Counted from the stretch's first letter, positions 8,253-17,131 are shown. The stretch is DNA of 64,000 nt from an uncultured Bacilli bacterium (GCA_934148845.1 CAKPDH010000001.1:1-64000), one strand, 5' to 3'. A program made the numbers and translations. Notes: generated from the sequence alone by a model not told the origin.

Positions 8253-8539
8253 TGATTAAAATTAATATAAAAAAGGATACTATAACTATTGAAGGGCACT
8301 CAGGATATAAAGATAGTGGATCTGATATAGTTTGTGCATCTGTATCAAGCATTTGTATAACTACAGTAAATGCGTTATTAAGCATTGATGAGGACTGTTT
8401 GGTATACAGTGAAAGTGATGGCTATTTAAAGATTAATGTATTAAAACATGATAAGATTATAGATATATTAATAGATAATATGATTAATTTATTAAAAGAG
8501 TTAGAACTTAAATATAATAAATATATAGAAATTAGATAG
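8252..8539 (+). CDS. prp: Ribosomal-processing cysteine protease Prp
   Basis: A 95-residue member of the YsxB/Prp family. It shows the paired catalytic motif GHSGYKDSGSDIVCASVS with His16 and Cys28, twelve residues apart as in the Staphylococcus aureus enzyme. Prp removes the N-terminal extension of ribosomal protein L27, an essential step in Firmicutes whose L27 is made as a precursor. The neighbouring rpmA encodes exactly such a precursor, which supports the assignment. Its start overlaps the rplU stop codon, and 13 bases separate its stop from the rpmA ATG. Confidence 0.93.
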   Translation: MIKINIKKDTITIEGHSGYKDSGSDIVCASVSSICITTVNALLSIDEDCLVYSESDGYLKINVLKHDKIIDILIDNMINLLKELELKYNKYIEIR

Positions 8540-8552
8540 GGAGGTGCCATCT

Positions 8553-8843
8553 ATGAAATTGATGACATTAAATATCCAATTATTCGCACATAAAAAAGGT
8601 CAAGGTTCTACTAGAAATGGTAGAGATTCAGCTGGTAGAAGATTAGGAGCTAAAGCTTCTGATGGTGAATACGTAACTGGAGGATCTATAATATATAGAC
8701 AAAGAGGAACTAGAATTTATCCAGGTGTTAATGCTGGTATTGGTTCAGATGATACAGTTTATGCTAAAGTAAGTGGATATGTAAAATATGAACGTTTAGG
8801 AAAAGATAAAAAACAAGTTAGTATATATGAGAATAGAGGATAG
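8553..8843 (+). CDS. rpmA: 50S ribosomal protein L27 (Prp-cleaved precursor)
   Basis: L27 with a Firmicutes-type N-terminal extension: MKLMTLNIQLF precedes the mature AHKKGQGSTRNGRDS. By analogy with S. aureus, Prp should cut between Phe11 and Ala12, exposing the N-terminal tail that reaches the peptidyl-transferase centre. The protein has 96 residues. The ATG at 8553 follows GGGAGGTG at proper spacing; an in-frame GTG at 8544 lies inside that site and is rejected. The core GGSIIYRQRGTRIYPGVNAGIGSDDTVYA is strongly conserved. Confidence 0.96.
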   Translation: MKLMTLNIQLFAHKKGQGSTRNGRDSAGRRLGAKASDGEYVTGGSIIYRQRGTRIYPGVNAGIGSDDTVYAKVSGYVKYERLGKDKKQVSIYENRG

Positions 8844-8855
8844 TTTGTTCTCTTT
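8829..8855 (+). terminator. Weak terminator after rpmA
   Basis: GAGAA and TTCTC separated by about 14 bases and followed by a long T run. Confidence 0.5.
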
Positions 8856-8882
8856 TTTCTTTATTTTATATTATTTTTTTGA

Positions 8883-8900
8883 TATAATTGTAATGGTGAT
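8883..8900 (+). promoter_or_regulatory. Extended -10 promoter fused to GGTGAT start module (hydrolase)
   Basis: TGATATAAT with TATAAT at 8883-8888, then GGTGAT at 8895-8900 and ATG at 8904. The GGTGAT begins 12 bases after the first base of the -10 box, at the expected transcription start. Confidence 0.65.
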
Positions 8901-8903
8901 AAA

Positions 8904-9638
8904 ATGATAAAGAACATAAATCATGTTAATGTTAATTATACTGATAGTCTTTATGGAAAAAAAGAGATTGTTTTACTCCATGGATGGGGTCAAAATATAG
9001 AAATGATGGAACCTATTGGAAATAAACTTAAGAAGAATAATAGAGTAATAATTGTAGATTTACCTGGCTTTGGTTTAAGTGAAGAACCAAAAAGTGTGTG
9101 GACACTTTCAGATTATGTTAGCTGCATAAAAACATTGCTTGACAGTTTAAATGTTAGAAATCCTATATTGATAGGTCATTCTTTTGGTGGCAAAATTAGT
9201 ATACTTTATGCTAGTAAATATAAAGTAGATAAATTAATATTATTAGCAAGTCCTTATAAGGCTGAAATAAAAAAATTAAGTACTAAGACAAAGATATTAA
9301 AGTCTTTAAAAAATGTACCAATATTAAATAAGTTAGAAGGCTTTGCAAAAAAACATATAGGATCTACTGATTATAGAAATGCAAGTCCTATTATGAGAAA
9401 AATAATGGTAGATCATGTTAATACTGATTTAACGTGTAATTTATCAAAGATAAAATGCCCTACTTTACTTATTTGGGGTACTTTGGATAAGGAAGTTCCA
9501 ATAAGTCAAGCATACGAATTAGAAAAATTAATAGATGATGCTGGAGTTGTTGTATATGATGGATGTACTCATTATGCATATTTAGAAAGACTTGGACAAA
9601 CTATTAGTGTTATAAAAAATTTTATAGGAGATGAGTAA
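8904..9638 (+). CDS. Alpha/beta-fold hydrolase
   Basis: A 244-residue soluble hydrolase. HGWGQN forms the oxyanion region and GHSFGG is the nucleophile elbow with the catalytic Ser. WGTLDKEVP supplies the acidic residue, and the C-terminal THYAYLE provides the His. This is the complete Ser-Asp-His triad of esterases, lipases and related enzymes. The substrate is unknown. It overlaps nothing but ends just before murF (next ATG 1 base after the stop), so it is probably co-transcribed with the peptidoglycan genes murF and ddl; a link to envelope metabolism is only contextual. Confidence 0.88.
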   Translation: MIKNINHVNVNYTDSLYGKKEIVLLHGWGQNIEMMEPIGNKLKKNNRVIIVDLPGFGLSEEPKSVWTLSDYVSCIKTLLDSLNVRNPILIGHSFGGKISILYASKYKVDKLILLASPYKAEIKKLSTKTKILKSLKNVPILNKLEGFAKKHIGSTDYRNASPIMRKIMVDHVNTDLTCNLSKIKCPTLLIWGTLDKEVPISQAYELEKLIDDAGVVVYDGCTHYAYLERLGQTISVIKNFIGDE

Positions 9639-9639
9639 G

Positions 9640-11217
9640 ATGACTTTATTTTTAATATCGTTAATACCTTATTTTTTAGTTGTAGTCTATAAGACGAAAA
9701 AATCATTACAAATGTTACAACAAAATTATTATGATGATGATAATAGATATTTTAAATGGATAATTTCAAATATTTCTAAAATATCTTTTGATATAAGCAT
9801 ATTGTTTGTTTTAATTATATTAACTTTATTTTTTGAAATAGGTATAGAGATAGGCGCATTTATAATTCTTTATGGAGTTATATATATGATATATACTAAA
9901 GATAAGAAAGTTGATAAAAAACCTTTAGTAGTGACAGCTAGAGTAAAACGTTTAATATTTACTATGATGCTTGTTTATATAATATTAATATTACCTGTAA
10001 TTATTAATTTTAATTATGATATTTTAGTATATGAATATGTTATTTTAGGACTTGTTTGTTATTTAAATTGTTTTGTTATAATGACTATAAATAGATTAAA
10101 TAAACCTATAGAATATTTAGTATATTTATGGTATAAGCGTAAAGCTATGAAAAAATTAAAGTGTATGAATATACCTGTTTTAGGTATTACTGGAAGTTAT
10201 GGTAAGACAAGTTGTAAAAATATAGTTAATTCTATACTTAATGTTAAGATTAATTCTTTTGCAACACCTAAGAGTTTTAATACTCCTTATGGATTAATTA
10301 ATTCTATAAATAATTATTTAGATAAATTTAATGATGTTTTTATAGCAGAGATGGGTGCTTTTAAAATAGGTGAAATAAAGAAAAATTGTAAATTAGTTCA
10401 TCCTAAATATGGTATAATTACAACTATTGGAGAGGCTCATTTAGAAACATTTGGTTCAAAAGAAAATATTATGAAAGGTAAATTTGAACTTATAGAATCA
10501 CTTCCAAGTGATGGAATTGCTATATTAAATATGGATGATCCATATCAAGTAAAATATAAGCTTAAAAATAAATGTAAAGTTATATGGATAGGAATAGATA
10601 ACAAAGATGCAGATATATATGCTACTGATATTAGTTTATCTAGTAAGGGTACTAGTTTTTCTTGTGTATTTAAAGGTGATAGTAAAAAATATGAATTTAC
10701 AACTAAATTATTAGGTAAACATAATGTGTATAATATACTTGAAGGTATTGCTTTAGGTAAAGTTTTTAATCTTAGTTATGATGAATTAATTAGAGGAGTA
10801 AGTTCTATAAAACCTATTGAACATCGTTTAGAATTAAAAAAATATGGTAATATTAATATAATAGATGATGCTTATAATTCTAATCCAGTGGGTTCTAAAA
10901 TGGCGCTTGAAGTTTTAAGTCTTATGAATGGTCTTAAAATAGTTGTTACTCCAGGAATGGTTGAACTAGGTAAAAAACAATATGAATTAAATTATAAATT
11001 TGGAGAATATATAAGTAAGTCATGTGACTATGTTATTTTAATAGGTAAAAAGCAAACATTGCCTATATATGATGGACTTATTAAAAATAACTATGATAAT
11101 AAAAAGATATTTGTACTTAATGATGTTAGGGAAGCTTTTCCACTTATTAATAGATTAGCTTCTAATGATACTTATGTACTTTTAGAAAATGATTTGCCAG
11201 ATTTATTTAGTGAATAG
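9640..11217 (+). CDS. murF: MurF-like UDP-MurNAc-tripeptide:D-Ala-D-Ala ligase with membrane N-terminus
   Basis: Mur ligase that adds D-Ala-D-Ala to the UDP-MurNAc-tripeptide. An ATP-binding loop GITGSYGKTSCKN, the EMGA-type box EMGAFKIGEIKKNC and the TIGEAHLETFGS box mark it as MurF. It differs from textbook MurF by having about 130 N-terminal residues with four predicted membrane helices in place of the usual N-terminal uridine-binding domain; this form is seen in some Firmicutes and would fix the ligase at the membrane. AGGAG at 9626-9630 sits 9 bases from the ATG at 9640, which is preferred to the ATG at 9631. It is followed by ddl after 11 bases, matching the D-Ala-D-Ala route. Confidence 0.85.
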   Translation: MTLFLISLIPYFLVVVYKTKKSLQMLQQNYYDDDNRYFKWIISNISKISFDISILFVLIILTLFFEIGIEIGAFIILYGVIYMIYTKDKKVDKKPLVVTARVKRLIFTMMLVYIILILPVIINFNYDILVYEYVILGLVCYLNCFVIMTINRLNKPIEYLVYLWYKRKAMKKLKCMNIPVLGITGSYGKTSCKNIVNSILNVKINSFATPKSFNTPYGLINSINNYLDKFNDVFIAEMGAFKIGEIKKNCKLVHPKYGIITTIGEAHLETFGSKENIMKGKFELIESLPSDGIAILNMDDPYQVKYKLKNKCKVIWIGIDNKDADIYATDISLSSKGTSFSCVFKGDSKKYEFTTKLLGKHNVYNILEGIALGKVFNLSYDELIRGVSSIKPIEHRLELKKYGNINIIDDAYNSNPVGSKMALEVLSLMNGLKIVVTPGMVELGKKQYELNYKFGEYISKSCDYVILIGKKQTLPIYDGLIKNNYDNKKIFVLNDVREAFPLINRLASNDTYVLLENDLPDLFSE

Positions 11218-11228
11218 GAGATGTAATT

Positions 11229-12413
11229 ATGAAAATAAAATTAGGAGTTATATTTGGTGGAGAAACAGTAGAACATGAGGTTAGTATAATAACTGCAGTT
11301 CAAGCAATGGAACATATTAATAAGGATAAATATGATATAGTTCCAATTTATATAAGTAAGGAAAGAATTTGGTATACAGGTAAGATGCTTCTAGATATAG
11401 ATGTGTATAAAGATTTTAATGATTTAAAGAAGTATGCTAAGCCAGTAGTTCTTACAAAAACTAAAGATGGTTATGTATTACAATCAACTAAAGGAATATT
11501 TAGAAGAGTTATAGATACTATAGATGTTGCTTTTCCAATTGTTCATGGTAATAATGCAGAAGATGGTACCTTACAAGGATATTTAGATAGTGTAGGAATA
11601 CCATATGTTGGAAGTAGAGTACTTGGAAGTGCATTAGGTCAAGATAAAGTTGTTATGAAACAAATATTTAAAGATATGGATCTTCCAATTGTAGATTACA
11701 TTTGGTTTTTTGATACTGATTATGCAGATGATTGTGAAAAAATATTCGATGATGTAAAAAAGATGGGATATCCTGTTGTTGTAAAACCAGCAACACTAGG
11801 TAGTAGCGTTGGTATTAGCTATGTAAAAGGTGAAGAAAATCTAGCTTTAGCAATAGAAGAAGCTATGAAATATGATGTTAAAGTTGTTATAGAAAAAGCT
11901 GTAAATAATTTAGTAGAAGTAAACTGTAGTGTACTTGGAAATTATACTCATCAAGAAACTAGTGTAATAGAGGAAGTAACAAGTGATGATGACTTTTTAA
12001 CTTATAAAGATAAATATATAGGATCAGGTAAAGGAAAACTGAAAGGTCCTAATAAAGGAATTGTAAATACATCAAGAATAATTCCGGCTCGTATAAGTAA
12101 AGAACTTGAAAATAATATAAAAAACACATCTAAAGTTGCTTTTAAAGCACTTAATTTAAGTGGAATATGTAGAATAGATTATTTAATAGATAAGAAGACA
12201 AATAAATACTATATAAATGAACCAAACACTATTCCAGGAAGTTTAGCATTTTATTTATGGGAACCAGCTGGTAAAAGCTATGAAGAATTACTTGATGAAG
12301 CAATTACGCTTGCTATAAAAGATTATAAAAATAGATCTAGAAAAATATATTCTTTTGAAAGTAATATATTAAGTAATTATGGAATTAAAGGAGCTAAAGG
12401 AAAATTAAAATAG
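11229..12413 (+). CDS. ddl: D-alanine--D-alanine ligase
   Basis: ATP-grasp enzyme of 394 residues that joins two D-Ala for the MurF reaction. The N-terminal FGGETVEHEVSI box is the DdlA type. ATP-grasp elements include PVVVKPATLGSSVGIS and EVNCSVLG, and the metal and substrate box GICRIDYLIDK then NEPNTIPGSLAFYLW is intact. AGGAGATG precedes the ATG. It follows murF with an 11-base gap. The region GPNKGIVNTSRI has the omega-loop place; no D-Ala-D-Lac type Van substitution is obvious. A terminator overlaps its stop codon. Confidence 0.95.
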   Translation: MKIKLGVIFGGETVEHEVSIITAVQAMEHINKDKYDIVPIYISKERIWYTGKMLLDIDVYKDFNDLKKYAKPVVLTKTKDGYVLQSTKGIFRRVIDTIDVAFPIVHGNNAEDGTLQGYLDSVGIPYVGSRVLGSALGQDKVVMKQIFKDMDLPIVDYIWFFDTDYADDCEKIFDDVKKMGYPVVVKPATLGSSVGISYVKGEENLALAIEEAMKYDVKVVIEKAVNNLVEVNCSVLGNYTHQETSVIEEVTSDDDFLTYKDKYIGSGKGKLKGPNKGIVNTSRIIPARISKELENNIKNTSKVAFKALNLSGICRIDYLIDKKTNKYYINEPNTIPGSLAFYLWEPAGKSYEELLDEAITLAIKDYKNRSRKIYSFESNILSNYGIKGAKGKLK

Positions 12414-12421
12414 CTCTTTTT
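12388..12421 (+). terminator. Terminator overlapping the ddl stop codon
   Basis: AAGGAGCTA and TAGCTCTTT (one G-U pair) separated by 14 bases, followed by T residues. Confidence 0.7.
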
Positions 12422-12439
12422 TCTTTTATATACATGTGG

Positions 12440-12457
12440 TATACTAAATATGGTGAT
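12440..12457 (+). promoter_or_regulatory. Extended -10 promoter fused to GGTGAT start module (deacetylase)
   Basis: TGGTATACT with TATACT at 12440-12445, GGTGAT at 12452-12457 (offset 12) and ATG at 12461 (offset 21). Confidence 0.65.
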
Positions 12458-12460
12458 GAT

Positions 12461-13708
12461 ATGAAGAATAAGAAAACTATATTTAAACTTATAACAATAA
12501 TATTATTAGTTATAATTCTTACAACATGCTTTATTTATTTTTATAATAGGAATGAACAATACAAACGTGATAAAGAAAAATTAATAAATGATATAAATAA
12601 TAGCTATTCAAAATATGTTAAAACTACTAAGGAAACAAGTTTATATGATTGTAATAGAAAAATTATTGGTAATATAAATAAAGATGTTAGAATAGAATTA
12701 ATTGATAGAAAAATAACTGATATAAATGATGGATACTATGAATTAAAACAATTTAAAGATCATTATATATATTATAAAGATTTTGAAAAAACAGATTCAC
12801 TAAAAGAACATGATGACTATTACAAAAATTATGTGGTATTTAATCTTAATGTAAAAACAAATAAATATACAAAATTTTATGATGAGAATTTTAAATACTT
12901 ATATAAAGTAAATGCTGAATATAGTATGCCAATTTATATAAAAGAAGATGATTTTTATGGAGTAGAGTATGATAATCATTTAGTATATATAAAAAAATCA
13001 GATGATATAGATGTAATAGAAAATCATAATACTGATGTTAGTAATGCTAAAAGTATACCTGTTTTACTTTATCATTTCTTTCATACTCATAATGATTATG
13101 AAAATCTTAGAACAGTTATATCAATTAGAATTGATAAGTTTGAAAATCAAATTAAATATTTAAGTGATAATGATTATATGGCCTTAAGATTAAGTGATTT
13201 AGAAAAGTATATAGATGGCAAAGTACAAATAAAAGAAGACAGTGTTGTACTTACAATAGATGATGGTAATAGTACTACTTATTCATTAGCGCAACCAATA
13301 TTAGAAAAATATAAGATAAATGCAACTTCTTTTATAGTTACTTCTTGGGATAATAATCCTTTAAGCCATAGATCGGAATATTTAGAAGTTCATTCACATA
13401 CGCATAATATGCATATTACAGGTAAATGTAGTGGTGGACAAGGTGGATTATTTAAATGTATTAGTTATGAAGATGGTATTGCAGATTTAAAAAAGACAAG
13501 GGAAGCATTATATAATACTACATATTTAGCGTATCCATTTGGTGAATATACATCATCATCTATACAAATGTTAAAAGATGCTGGATTCACTATGGCGTTT
13601 ACTACTGTATATGGTAACGCAACAGTTGGTATGGATAAATATTTAATACCTAGAAAATATGTATACAATGAATATAGCTTAAATACTTTTAAAAATATGA
13701 TTAAATAA
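12461..13708 (+). CDS. Membrane-anchored polysaccharide deacetylase
   Basis: Protein of 415 residues: N-terminal membrane anchor (FKLITIILLVIILTTCFIYF), an extracytoplasmic region of ~180 residues with no recognised fold, and a C-terminal NodB-type deacetylase. Catalytic motifs are intact: VVLTIDDGN supplies the base and metal Asp, and EVHSHTHNMH supplies the metal His pair. It probably removes acetyl groups from peptidoglycan or another envelope glycan, a change often linked to lysozyme resistance. The ATG at 12461 is chosen because the earlier in-frame ATG at 12434 lies before the -10 box. Ten bases separate it from the DUF3048 gene. Confidence 0.88.
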   Translation: MKNKKTIFKLITIILLVIILTTCFIYFYNRNEQYKRDKEKLINDINNSYSKYVKTTKETSLYDCNRKIIGNINKDVRIELIDRKITDINDGYYELKQFKDHYIYYKDFEKTDSLKEHDDYYKNYVVFNLNVKTNKYTKFYDENFKYLYKVNAEYSMPIYIKEDDFYGVEYDNHLVYIKKSDDIDVIENHNTDVSNAKSIPVLLYHFFHTHNDYENLRTVISIRIDKFENQIKYLSDNDYMALRLSDLEKYIDGKVQIKEDSVVLTIDDGNSTTYSLAQPILEKYKINATSFIVTSWDNNPLSHRSEYLEVHSHTHNMHITGKCSGGQGGLFKCISYEDGIADLKKTREALYNTTYLAYPFGEYTSSSIQMLKDAGFTMAFTTVYGNATVGMDKYLIPRKYVYNEYSLNTFKNMIK

Positions 13709-13717
13709 AGGAGATAT

Positions 13718-14782
13718 ATGAAGAAAAGAAAATTAAATAAATTTGGAAAATTTATAATAATATTATTAATTTTATTATTAATAGGTATAATCACTTGTAT
13801 ATTTAAAGATAATATATTTAAAAGTAAAGATACAAAAAAAGATAATTTTGAATCAAATAAAAAAAATAATGAGATAAAAAAAGAAGAAAAACTAAATATA
13901 ATAGATATTAATTCAAATAGTAGACCATATGCAGTTATGATTAATAATATAAAAACAGTATGGGGATATCAATGTGGTCTTCAAGATGCTTATATAGTTT
14001 ATGAAATAATAGTAGAAGGTGGCTATACAAGACTGATGGCAATATTTAAAGATAAAAATTTAGATAGAATAGGATCAGTAAGATCTTCTAGACATTATTT
14101 TTTAGATTATGCTTTAGAAAATGATGCTATTTACGTACATTTTGGATGGAGTCCACAGGCAGAAAAAGATATAAAAACATTAGGTGTAAATAACATAAAT
14201 TTTATGCGTTATAACGGATATATAAGAGATAGGTCATTAGGTCTTGCAAGTGAACATACCGCATTTACATCAACAGATAAAATTAATACTGGAATAGATT
14301 ATTATAAATATAGAAAAACTACTGATACAAAGCCTTTACTTAATTATAGTGCTTCTAGTATTGATTTATCTAAATTAGATGGTAATATAGTTGCAAATAA
14401 AGTATATTTAGAATATTCTGGTAGTAGATCTACATCATATATATATGACGATATAAATAAGGTATATAAAAGATATCAAAATGATATAGAACACACTGAT
14501 TATCAAACTAAGATGCAGTATACAGCTAAGAATATTATAACGTATAAATTAAACAATTATACTATAAGTGGTGATAACAAGGGGAGACAAACATTAGAAA
14601 ATATAGGATCAGGGGATGGTTATTATATATCAGAAGGATATGCTGTACCTATAAAATGGGAAAAATCTAGTAGAGAAAAAAAGACTGTATATAAATATTT
14701 AGATGGTACTGAAATAAAAGTAAATGATGGCAATACATATATACAAATTCAACCATTAAATAAACAAATTACTATTGAATAA
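13718..14782 (+). CDS. DUF3048 (YerB-like) membrane-anchored protein
   Basis: Protein of 354 residues with an N-terminal membrane segment (FIIILLILLLIGIITCIF) and the DUF3048 fold. Diagnostic blocks are RPYAVMINNIKTVWGYQCGLQDAY, RLMAIF, GSVRSSRHYFLDYA and SLGLASEHTAFTSTD, then a C-terminal YKWEKSS-like part before QPLNKQI. YerB relatives are extracytoplasmic, often lipoproteins; the molecular function is not established. A Cys follows the hydrophobic stretch (IITC), so lipid attachment is possible though the lipobox is not perfect. AGGAG precedes the ATG, and the gene is co-transcribed with the deacetylase. Confidence 0.85.
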   Translation: MKKRKLNKFGKFIIILLILLLIGIITCIFKDNIFKSKDTKKDNFESNKKNNEIKKEEKLNIIDINSNSRPYAVMINNIKTVWGYQCGLQDAYIVYEIIVEGGYTRLMAIFKDKNLDRIGSVRSSRHYFLDYALENDAIYVHFGWSPQAEKDIKTLGVNNINFMRYNGYIRDRSLGLASEHTAFTSTDKINTGIDYYKYRKTTDTKPLLNYSASSIDLSKLDGNIVANKVYLEYSGSRSTSYIYDDINKVYKRYQNDIEHTDYQTKMQYTAKNIITYKLNNYTISGDNKGRQTLENIGSGDGYYISEGYAVPIKWEKSSREKKTVYKYLDGTEIKVNDGNTYIQIQPLNKQITIE

Positions 14783-14858
14783 GCCTTGTTTTTAAAGGAA
14801 ATTTATTAAATCTACAAAAATCAGTGCTAAAAACATTATAATTTTTTTAAAAGTGTGA

Positions 14859-14882
14859 TATAATGTAGTAGTACTCGAGGAG
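14859..14882 (+). promoter_or_regulatory. Promoter and ribosome-binding site of the HD gene
   Basis: TGTGATATAAT, with TATAAT at 14859-14864, then GAGGAG at 14877-14882 and ATG at 14894. Confidence 0.6.
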
Positions 14883-14893
14883 AAGATTTACGT

Positions 14894-15406
14894 ATGAAAA
14901 GATACAAAAGGGATGAAAAATACCTATTAATTATAGATGATATATTAAAAAATGACGAATTTAAAAAGATGGAAAATATAAAACATCATAATACAACTAG
15001 ATTAAATCATTCATTAAAAGTTTCTTATTTTTCATATAAAGTAGCAAAATTATTAAAATTAGATTATAAGGAAGTAGCTAGAGCGGGCCTTCTTCATGAT
15101 TTTTATAGTGAAGAGATAAGCAAATGTAGTAAAATTAAAGATAAAGTATTATTATTTTCTACACAACATCCAAATAAAGCTGTGATAAATGCTAAAAACA
15201 ACTTTGAATTATCAGAAAAAGAAATAAATATAATAGAAACTCATATGTTTCCTATTAGTTATAAAGTTCCTAAGTATGCTGAAAGTTGGATTGTAAGTAT
15301 TGTTGATAAGGTAACAAGTACTGGTGAATTCTCAGCAAAGTTTGGATACAGAGTAGCCTATATATTTAATCTATATTTAATATTTATATTTAATACATTA
15401 AAATAG
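14894..15406 (+). CDS. HD-domain phosphohydrolase
   Basis: A 170-residue HD-superfamily protein. The metal ligands are visible as HSLKVSYFS, LLHDFY (the HD pair) and ETHMFPIS. Relatives in Firmicutes are small cytosolic phosphohydrolases; the substrate (nucleotide or other phosphate ester) cannot be read from the sequence. The last 15 residues become hydrophobic (YRVAYIFNLYLIFIFNTL), which could be a short membrane segment. It is a single-gene unit, with a perfect palindromic terminator overlapping its stop codon. Confidence 0.82.
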   Translation: MKRYKRDEKYLLIIDDILKNDEFKKMENIKHHNTTRLNHSLKVSYFSYKVAKLLKLDYKEVARAGLLHDFYSEEISKCSKIKDKVLLFSTQHPNKAVINAKNNFELSEKEINIIETHMFPISYKVPKYAESWIVSIVDKVTSTGEFSAKFGYRVAYIFNLYLIFIFNTLK

Positions 15407-15430
15407 GCTTATTTAAATAAGCCTTTATTT
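15405..15430 (+). terminator. Palindromic terminator of the HD gene
   Basis: Perfect 20-base palindrome AGGCTTATTTAAATAAGCCT at 15405-15424, then TTATTT, ending exactly where the tRNA gene begins. Its symmetry lets it work on both strands. Confidence 0.8.
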
Positions 15431-15507
15431 GTCTCCGTAGCTCAGTAGGATAGAGCGGCTCCCTCCTAAGGAGTAGGTCGTTGGTTCGATTCCAATCGGG
15501 GACACCA
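15431..15507 (+). tRNA. tRNA-Arg (anticodon CCT)
   Basis: A 77-base cloverleaf: acceptor GTCTCCG pairs with CGGGGAC; D stem GCTC/GAGC; anticodon stem GCTCC/GGAGT with loop CTCCTAA, giving anticodon CCT for AGG codons; T arm GTTGG-TTCGATT-CCAAT; encoded CCA end. It is the only tRNA in the window. No promoter of its own is obvious, as it abuts the preceding terminator. Confidence 0.95.
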
Positions 15508-15549
15508 GATTTGATTGATAACTCGAATTTTTTTGAGATAATATAAAGA

Positions 15550-15584
15550 TTACTTTCAATTTAATTTGAAAGTAATTTTATTTT
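15550..15584 (+). terminator. Terminator after tRNA-Arg
   Basis: Perfect 10-bp stem TTACTTTCAA / TTGAAAGTAA with a 6-base loop, then TTTTATTTT. Confidence 0.85.
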
Positions 15585-15834
15585 AACAAATTAGAAACAC
15601 ACTACACTATTGATATAACAATTAGTGTGTGTAAAAAAATTTGTCCTTTTAAATTTATGATAAAATTTAAATATTTAATAAAAACATGTTTATAATAAAT
15701 AATTAAATAGAGATATTTAAGAATATTAAAGGTTTAAAATCATTATACCAACAAATAAATAATGATAAATTATTAATAAAAAAATAAGATAATTATGTCA
15801 AAATATAATTATTTAAAAATTAATTAAATTGTGT
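15585..15834. other. AT-rich gene-free stretch
   Basis: Between the tRNA terminator and the pdp promoter. No ORF above a dozen codons. One inverted repeat is seen (ACACACTA ... TAGTGTGT, about 15599-15635); its T-rich flank is on the opposite side of a plus-strand terminator, so its role is unclear. Confidence 0.4.
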
Positions 15835-15853
15835 TATAATTACTATAGGTGAT
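15835..15853 (+). promoter_or_regulatory. Extended -10 promoter fused to GGTGAT start module (pdp)
   Basis: TGTTATAAT with TATAAT at 15835-15840, GGTGAT at 15848-15853 (offset 13), ATG at 15857 (offset 22). Confidence 0.65.
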
Positions 15854-15856
15854 TTT

Positions 15857-17131
15857 ATGACAATAATAGATGTAATAGAGAAAAAAAGACTATCAAAAGA
15901 ATTAACGAAAGAAGAGATTGAATTTGCAGTTAATGGATATTTAGATGGTAGTGTAAAAGATTATCAAATGAGTTCTTTACTTATGGCAATAGTTATAAAT
16001 GGAATGACTGATAATGAGGTAATAAATTTAACCGATGTTATGATTAAAAGCGGAGATTTAATTGATTTAAGCAAGGTAGATGGAATAATTGTTGATAAGC
16101 ATTCAACAGGTGGTGTTGGAGATAAAGTAACACTTGTTTTAGGACCTCTTTTAGCCTCTTTAGGAATTAAAATAGCTAAAATGAGTGGCAGAGGATTAGG
16201 ACATACTGGTGGTACTATAGATAAATTGGAATCAATAACTGGTTTTAATACTAAGATAAGTGAAGAAGAGTTTATTAAGCAAGTAAATGATATCAATATA
16301 GCTTTAGTAGGACAAACTGGTAATTTAGTGCCTGCAGATAAAAAAATATATGCATTAAGAGATGTTACTGGAACAGTTTCTTCTATTCCATTAATAGCTT
16401 CTAGTATAATGTCTAAAAAAATAGCTAGTGGTGCAGATATATTAATGATAGATGTTAAAGTTGGTAATGGTGCCTTAATGAAGAGTTTAGATGAGGCAAA
16501 AGAATTAGCTAATTTAATGGTAAAGATCGGAAAATTTTATAAAAAACCTACTATATGTTTACTTACTAATATGGATGAGCCATTAGGATATGCGATAGGA
16601 AATTCTTTGGAAGTTTTAGAGGCTATTGATGCATTAAAAGGTAATGGTCCTTCTGATTTATTAGAGGTTGTTATAACACTTTCATCTATTATTATAGGAG
16701 CAGTAAATAAGATATCAAATGAAGAAGCAAAACAATTATTATTTAAGCAATTAAATAATGGTAACGCATATAAAAAATTTGAATCTTTAGTGAAAGCTCA
16801 AGGTGGAGATATAAACTCTATAAAAGTATCTAGTAAAGTTTTTTCAATTAAAAGTAGTAAAGAAGGGTATATAAATAAAATAGATGCTTATCATTTAGGT
16901 GAGATTGCAAAAAAAATAGGTGCAGGAAGAAATACTTTAGATGATAAAATTGATTATGAGGTAGGTCTCGTTTTAAATAAAAAAGTAGGAGATAAGGTTT
17001 CACTTGATGAAGAACTTATAAAAGTATATCTAAAAGATAAGGACGTTAGTATAAGTGAAGTTTTAGAGTGCTTTACTATAGAGCCGGAATTAAAAAAGGT
17101 TCCTAAATTGATTTTAGATATTATTAAATAA
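15857..17131 (+). CDS. pdp: Pyrimidine-nucleoside phosphorylase
   Basis: Protein of 424 residues, close to the usual ~433. It splits uridine or thymidine with phosphate in pyrimidine salvage. The phosphate- and nucleoside-binding signature is clear: DKHSTGGVGDKVTLVLGPL, then KMSGRGLGHTGGTIDKLES, then a three-domain glycosyltransferase-3 layout ending in the C-terminal PYNP domain (GYINKIDAYHLGEIAKKIGAGR, with VGLVLNKKVGDKV). Its start carries the short promoter/GGTGAT module. It precedes rpoZ by about 80 bases. It could equally be called DeoA-like; substrate breadth is not decidable. Confidence 0.93.
   Translation: MTIIDVIEKKRLSKELTKEEIEFAVNGYLDGSVKDYQMSSLLMAIVINGMTDNEVINLTDVMIKSGDLIDLSKVDGIIVDKHSTGGVGDKVTLVLGPLLASLGIKIAKMSGRGLGHTGGTIDKLESITGFNTKISEEEFIKQVNDINIALVGQTGNLVPADKKIYALRDVTGTVSSIPLIASSIMSKKIASGADILMIDVKVGNGALMKSLDEAKELANLMVKIGKFYKKPTICLLTNMDEPLGYAIGNSLEVLEAIDALKGNGPSDLLEVVITLSSIIIGAVNKISNEEAKQLLFKQLNNGNAYKKFESLVKAQGGDINSIKVSSKVFSIKSSKEGYINKIDAYHLGEIAKKIGAGRNTLDDKIDYEVGLVLNKKVGDKVSLDEELIKVYLKDKDVSISEVLECFTIEPELKKVPKLILDIIK

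Noticed and set aside
13465..13794. Minus-strand ORF across the deacetylase/DUF3048 junction
   Set aside because: Overlaps two good plus-strand genes and lacks signals.
15964..16296. Antisense ORF within pyrimidine-nucleoside phosphorylase
   Set aside because: Shadow of a well-supported plus-strand gene; no start signal of its own.
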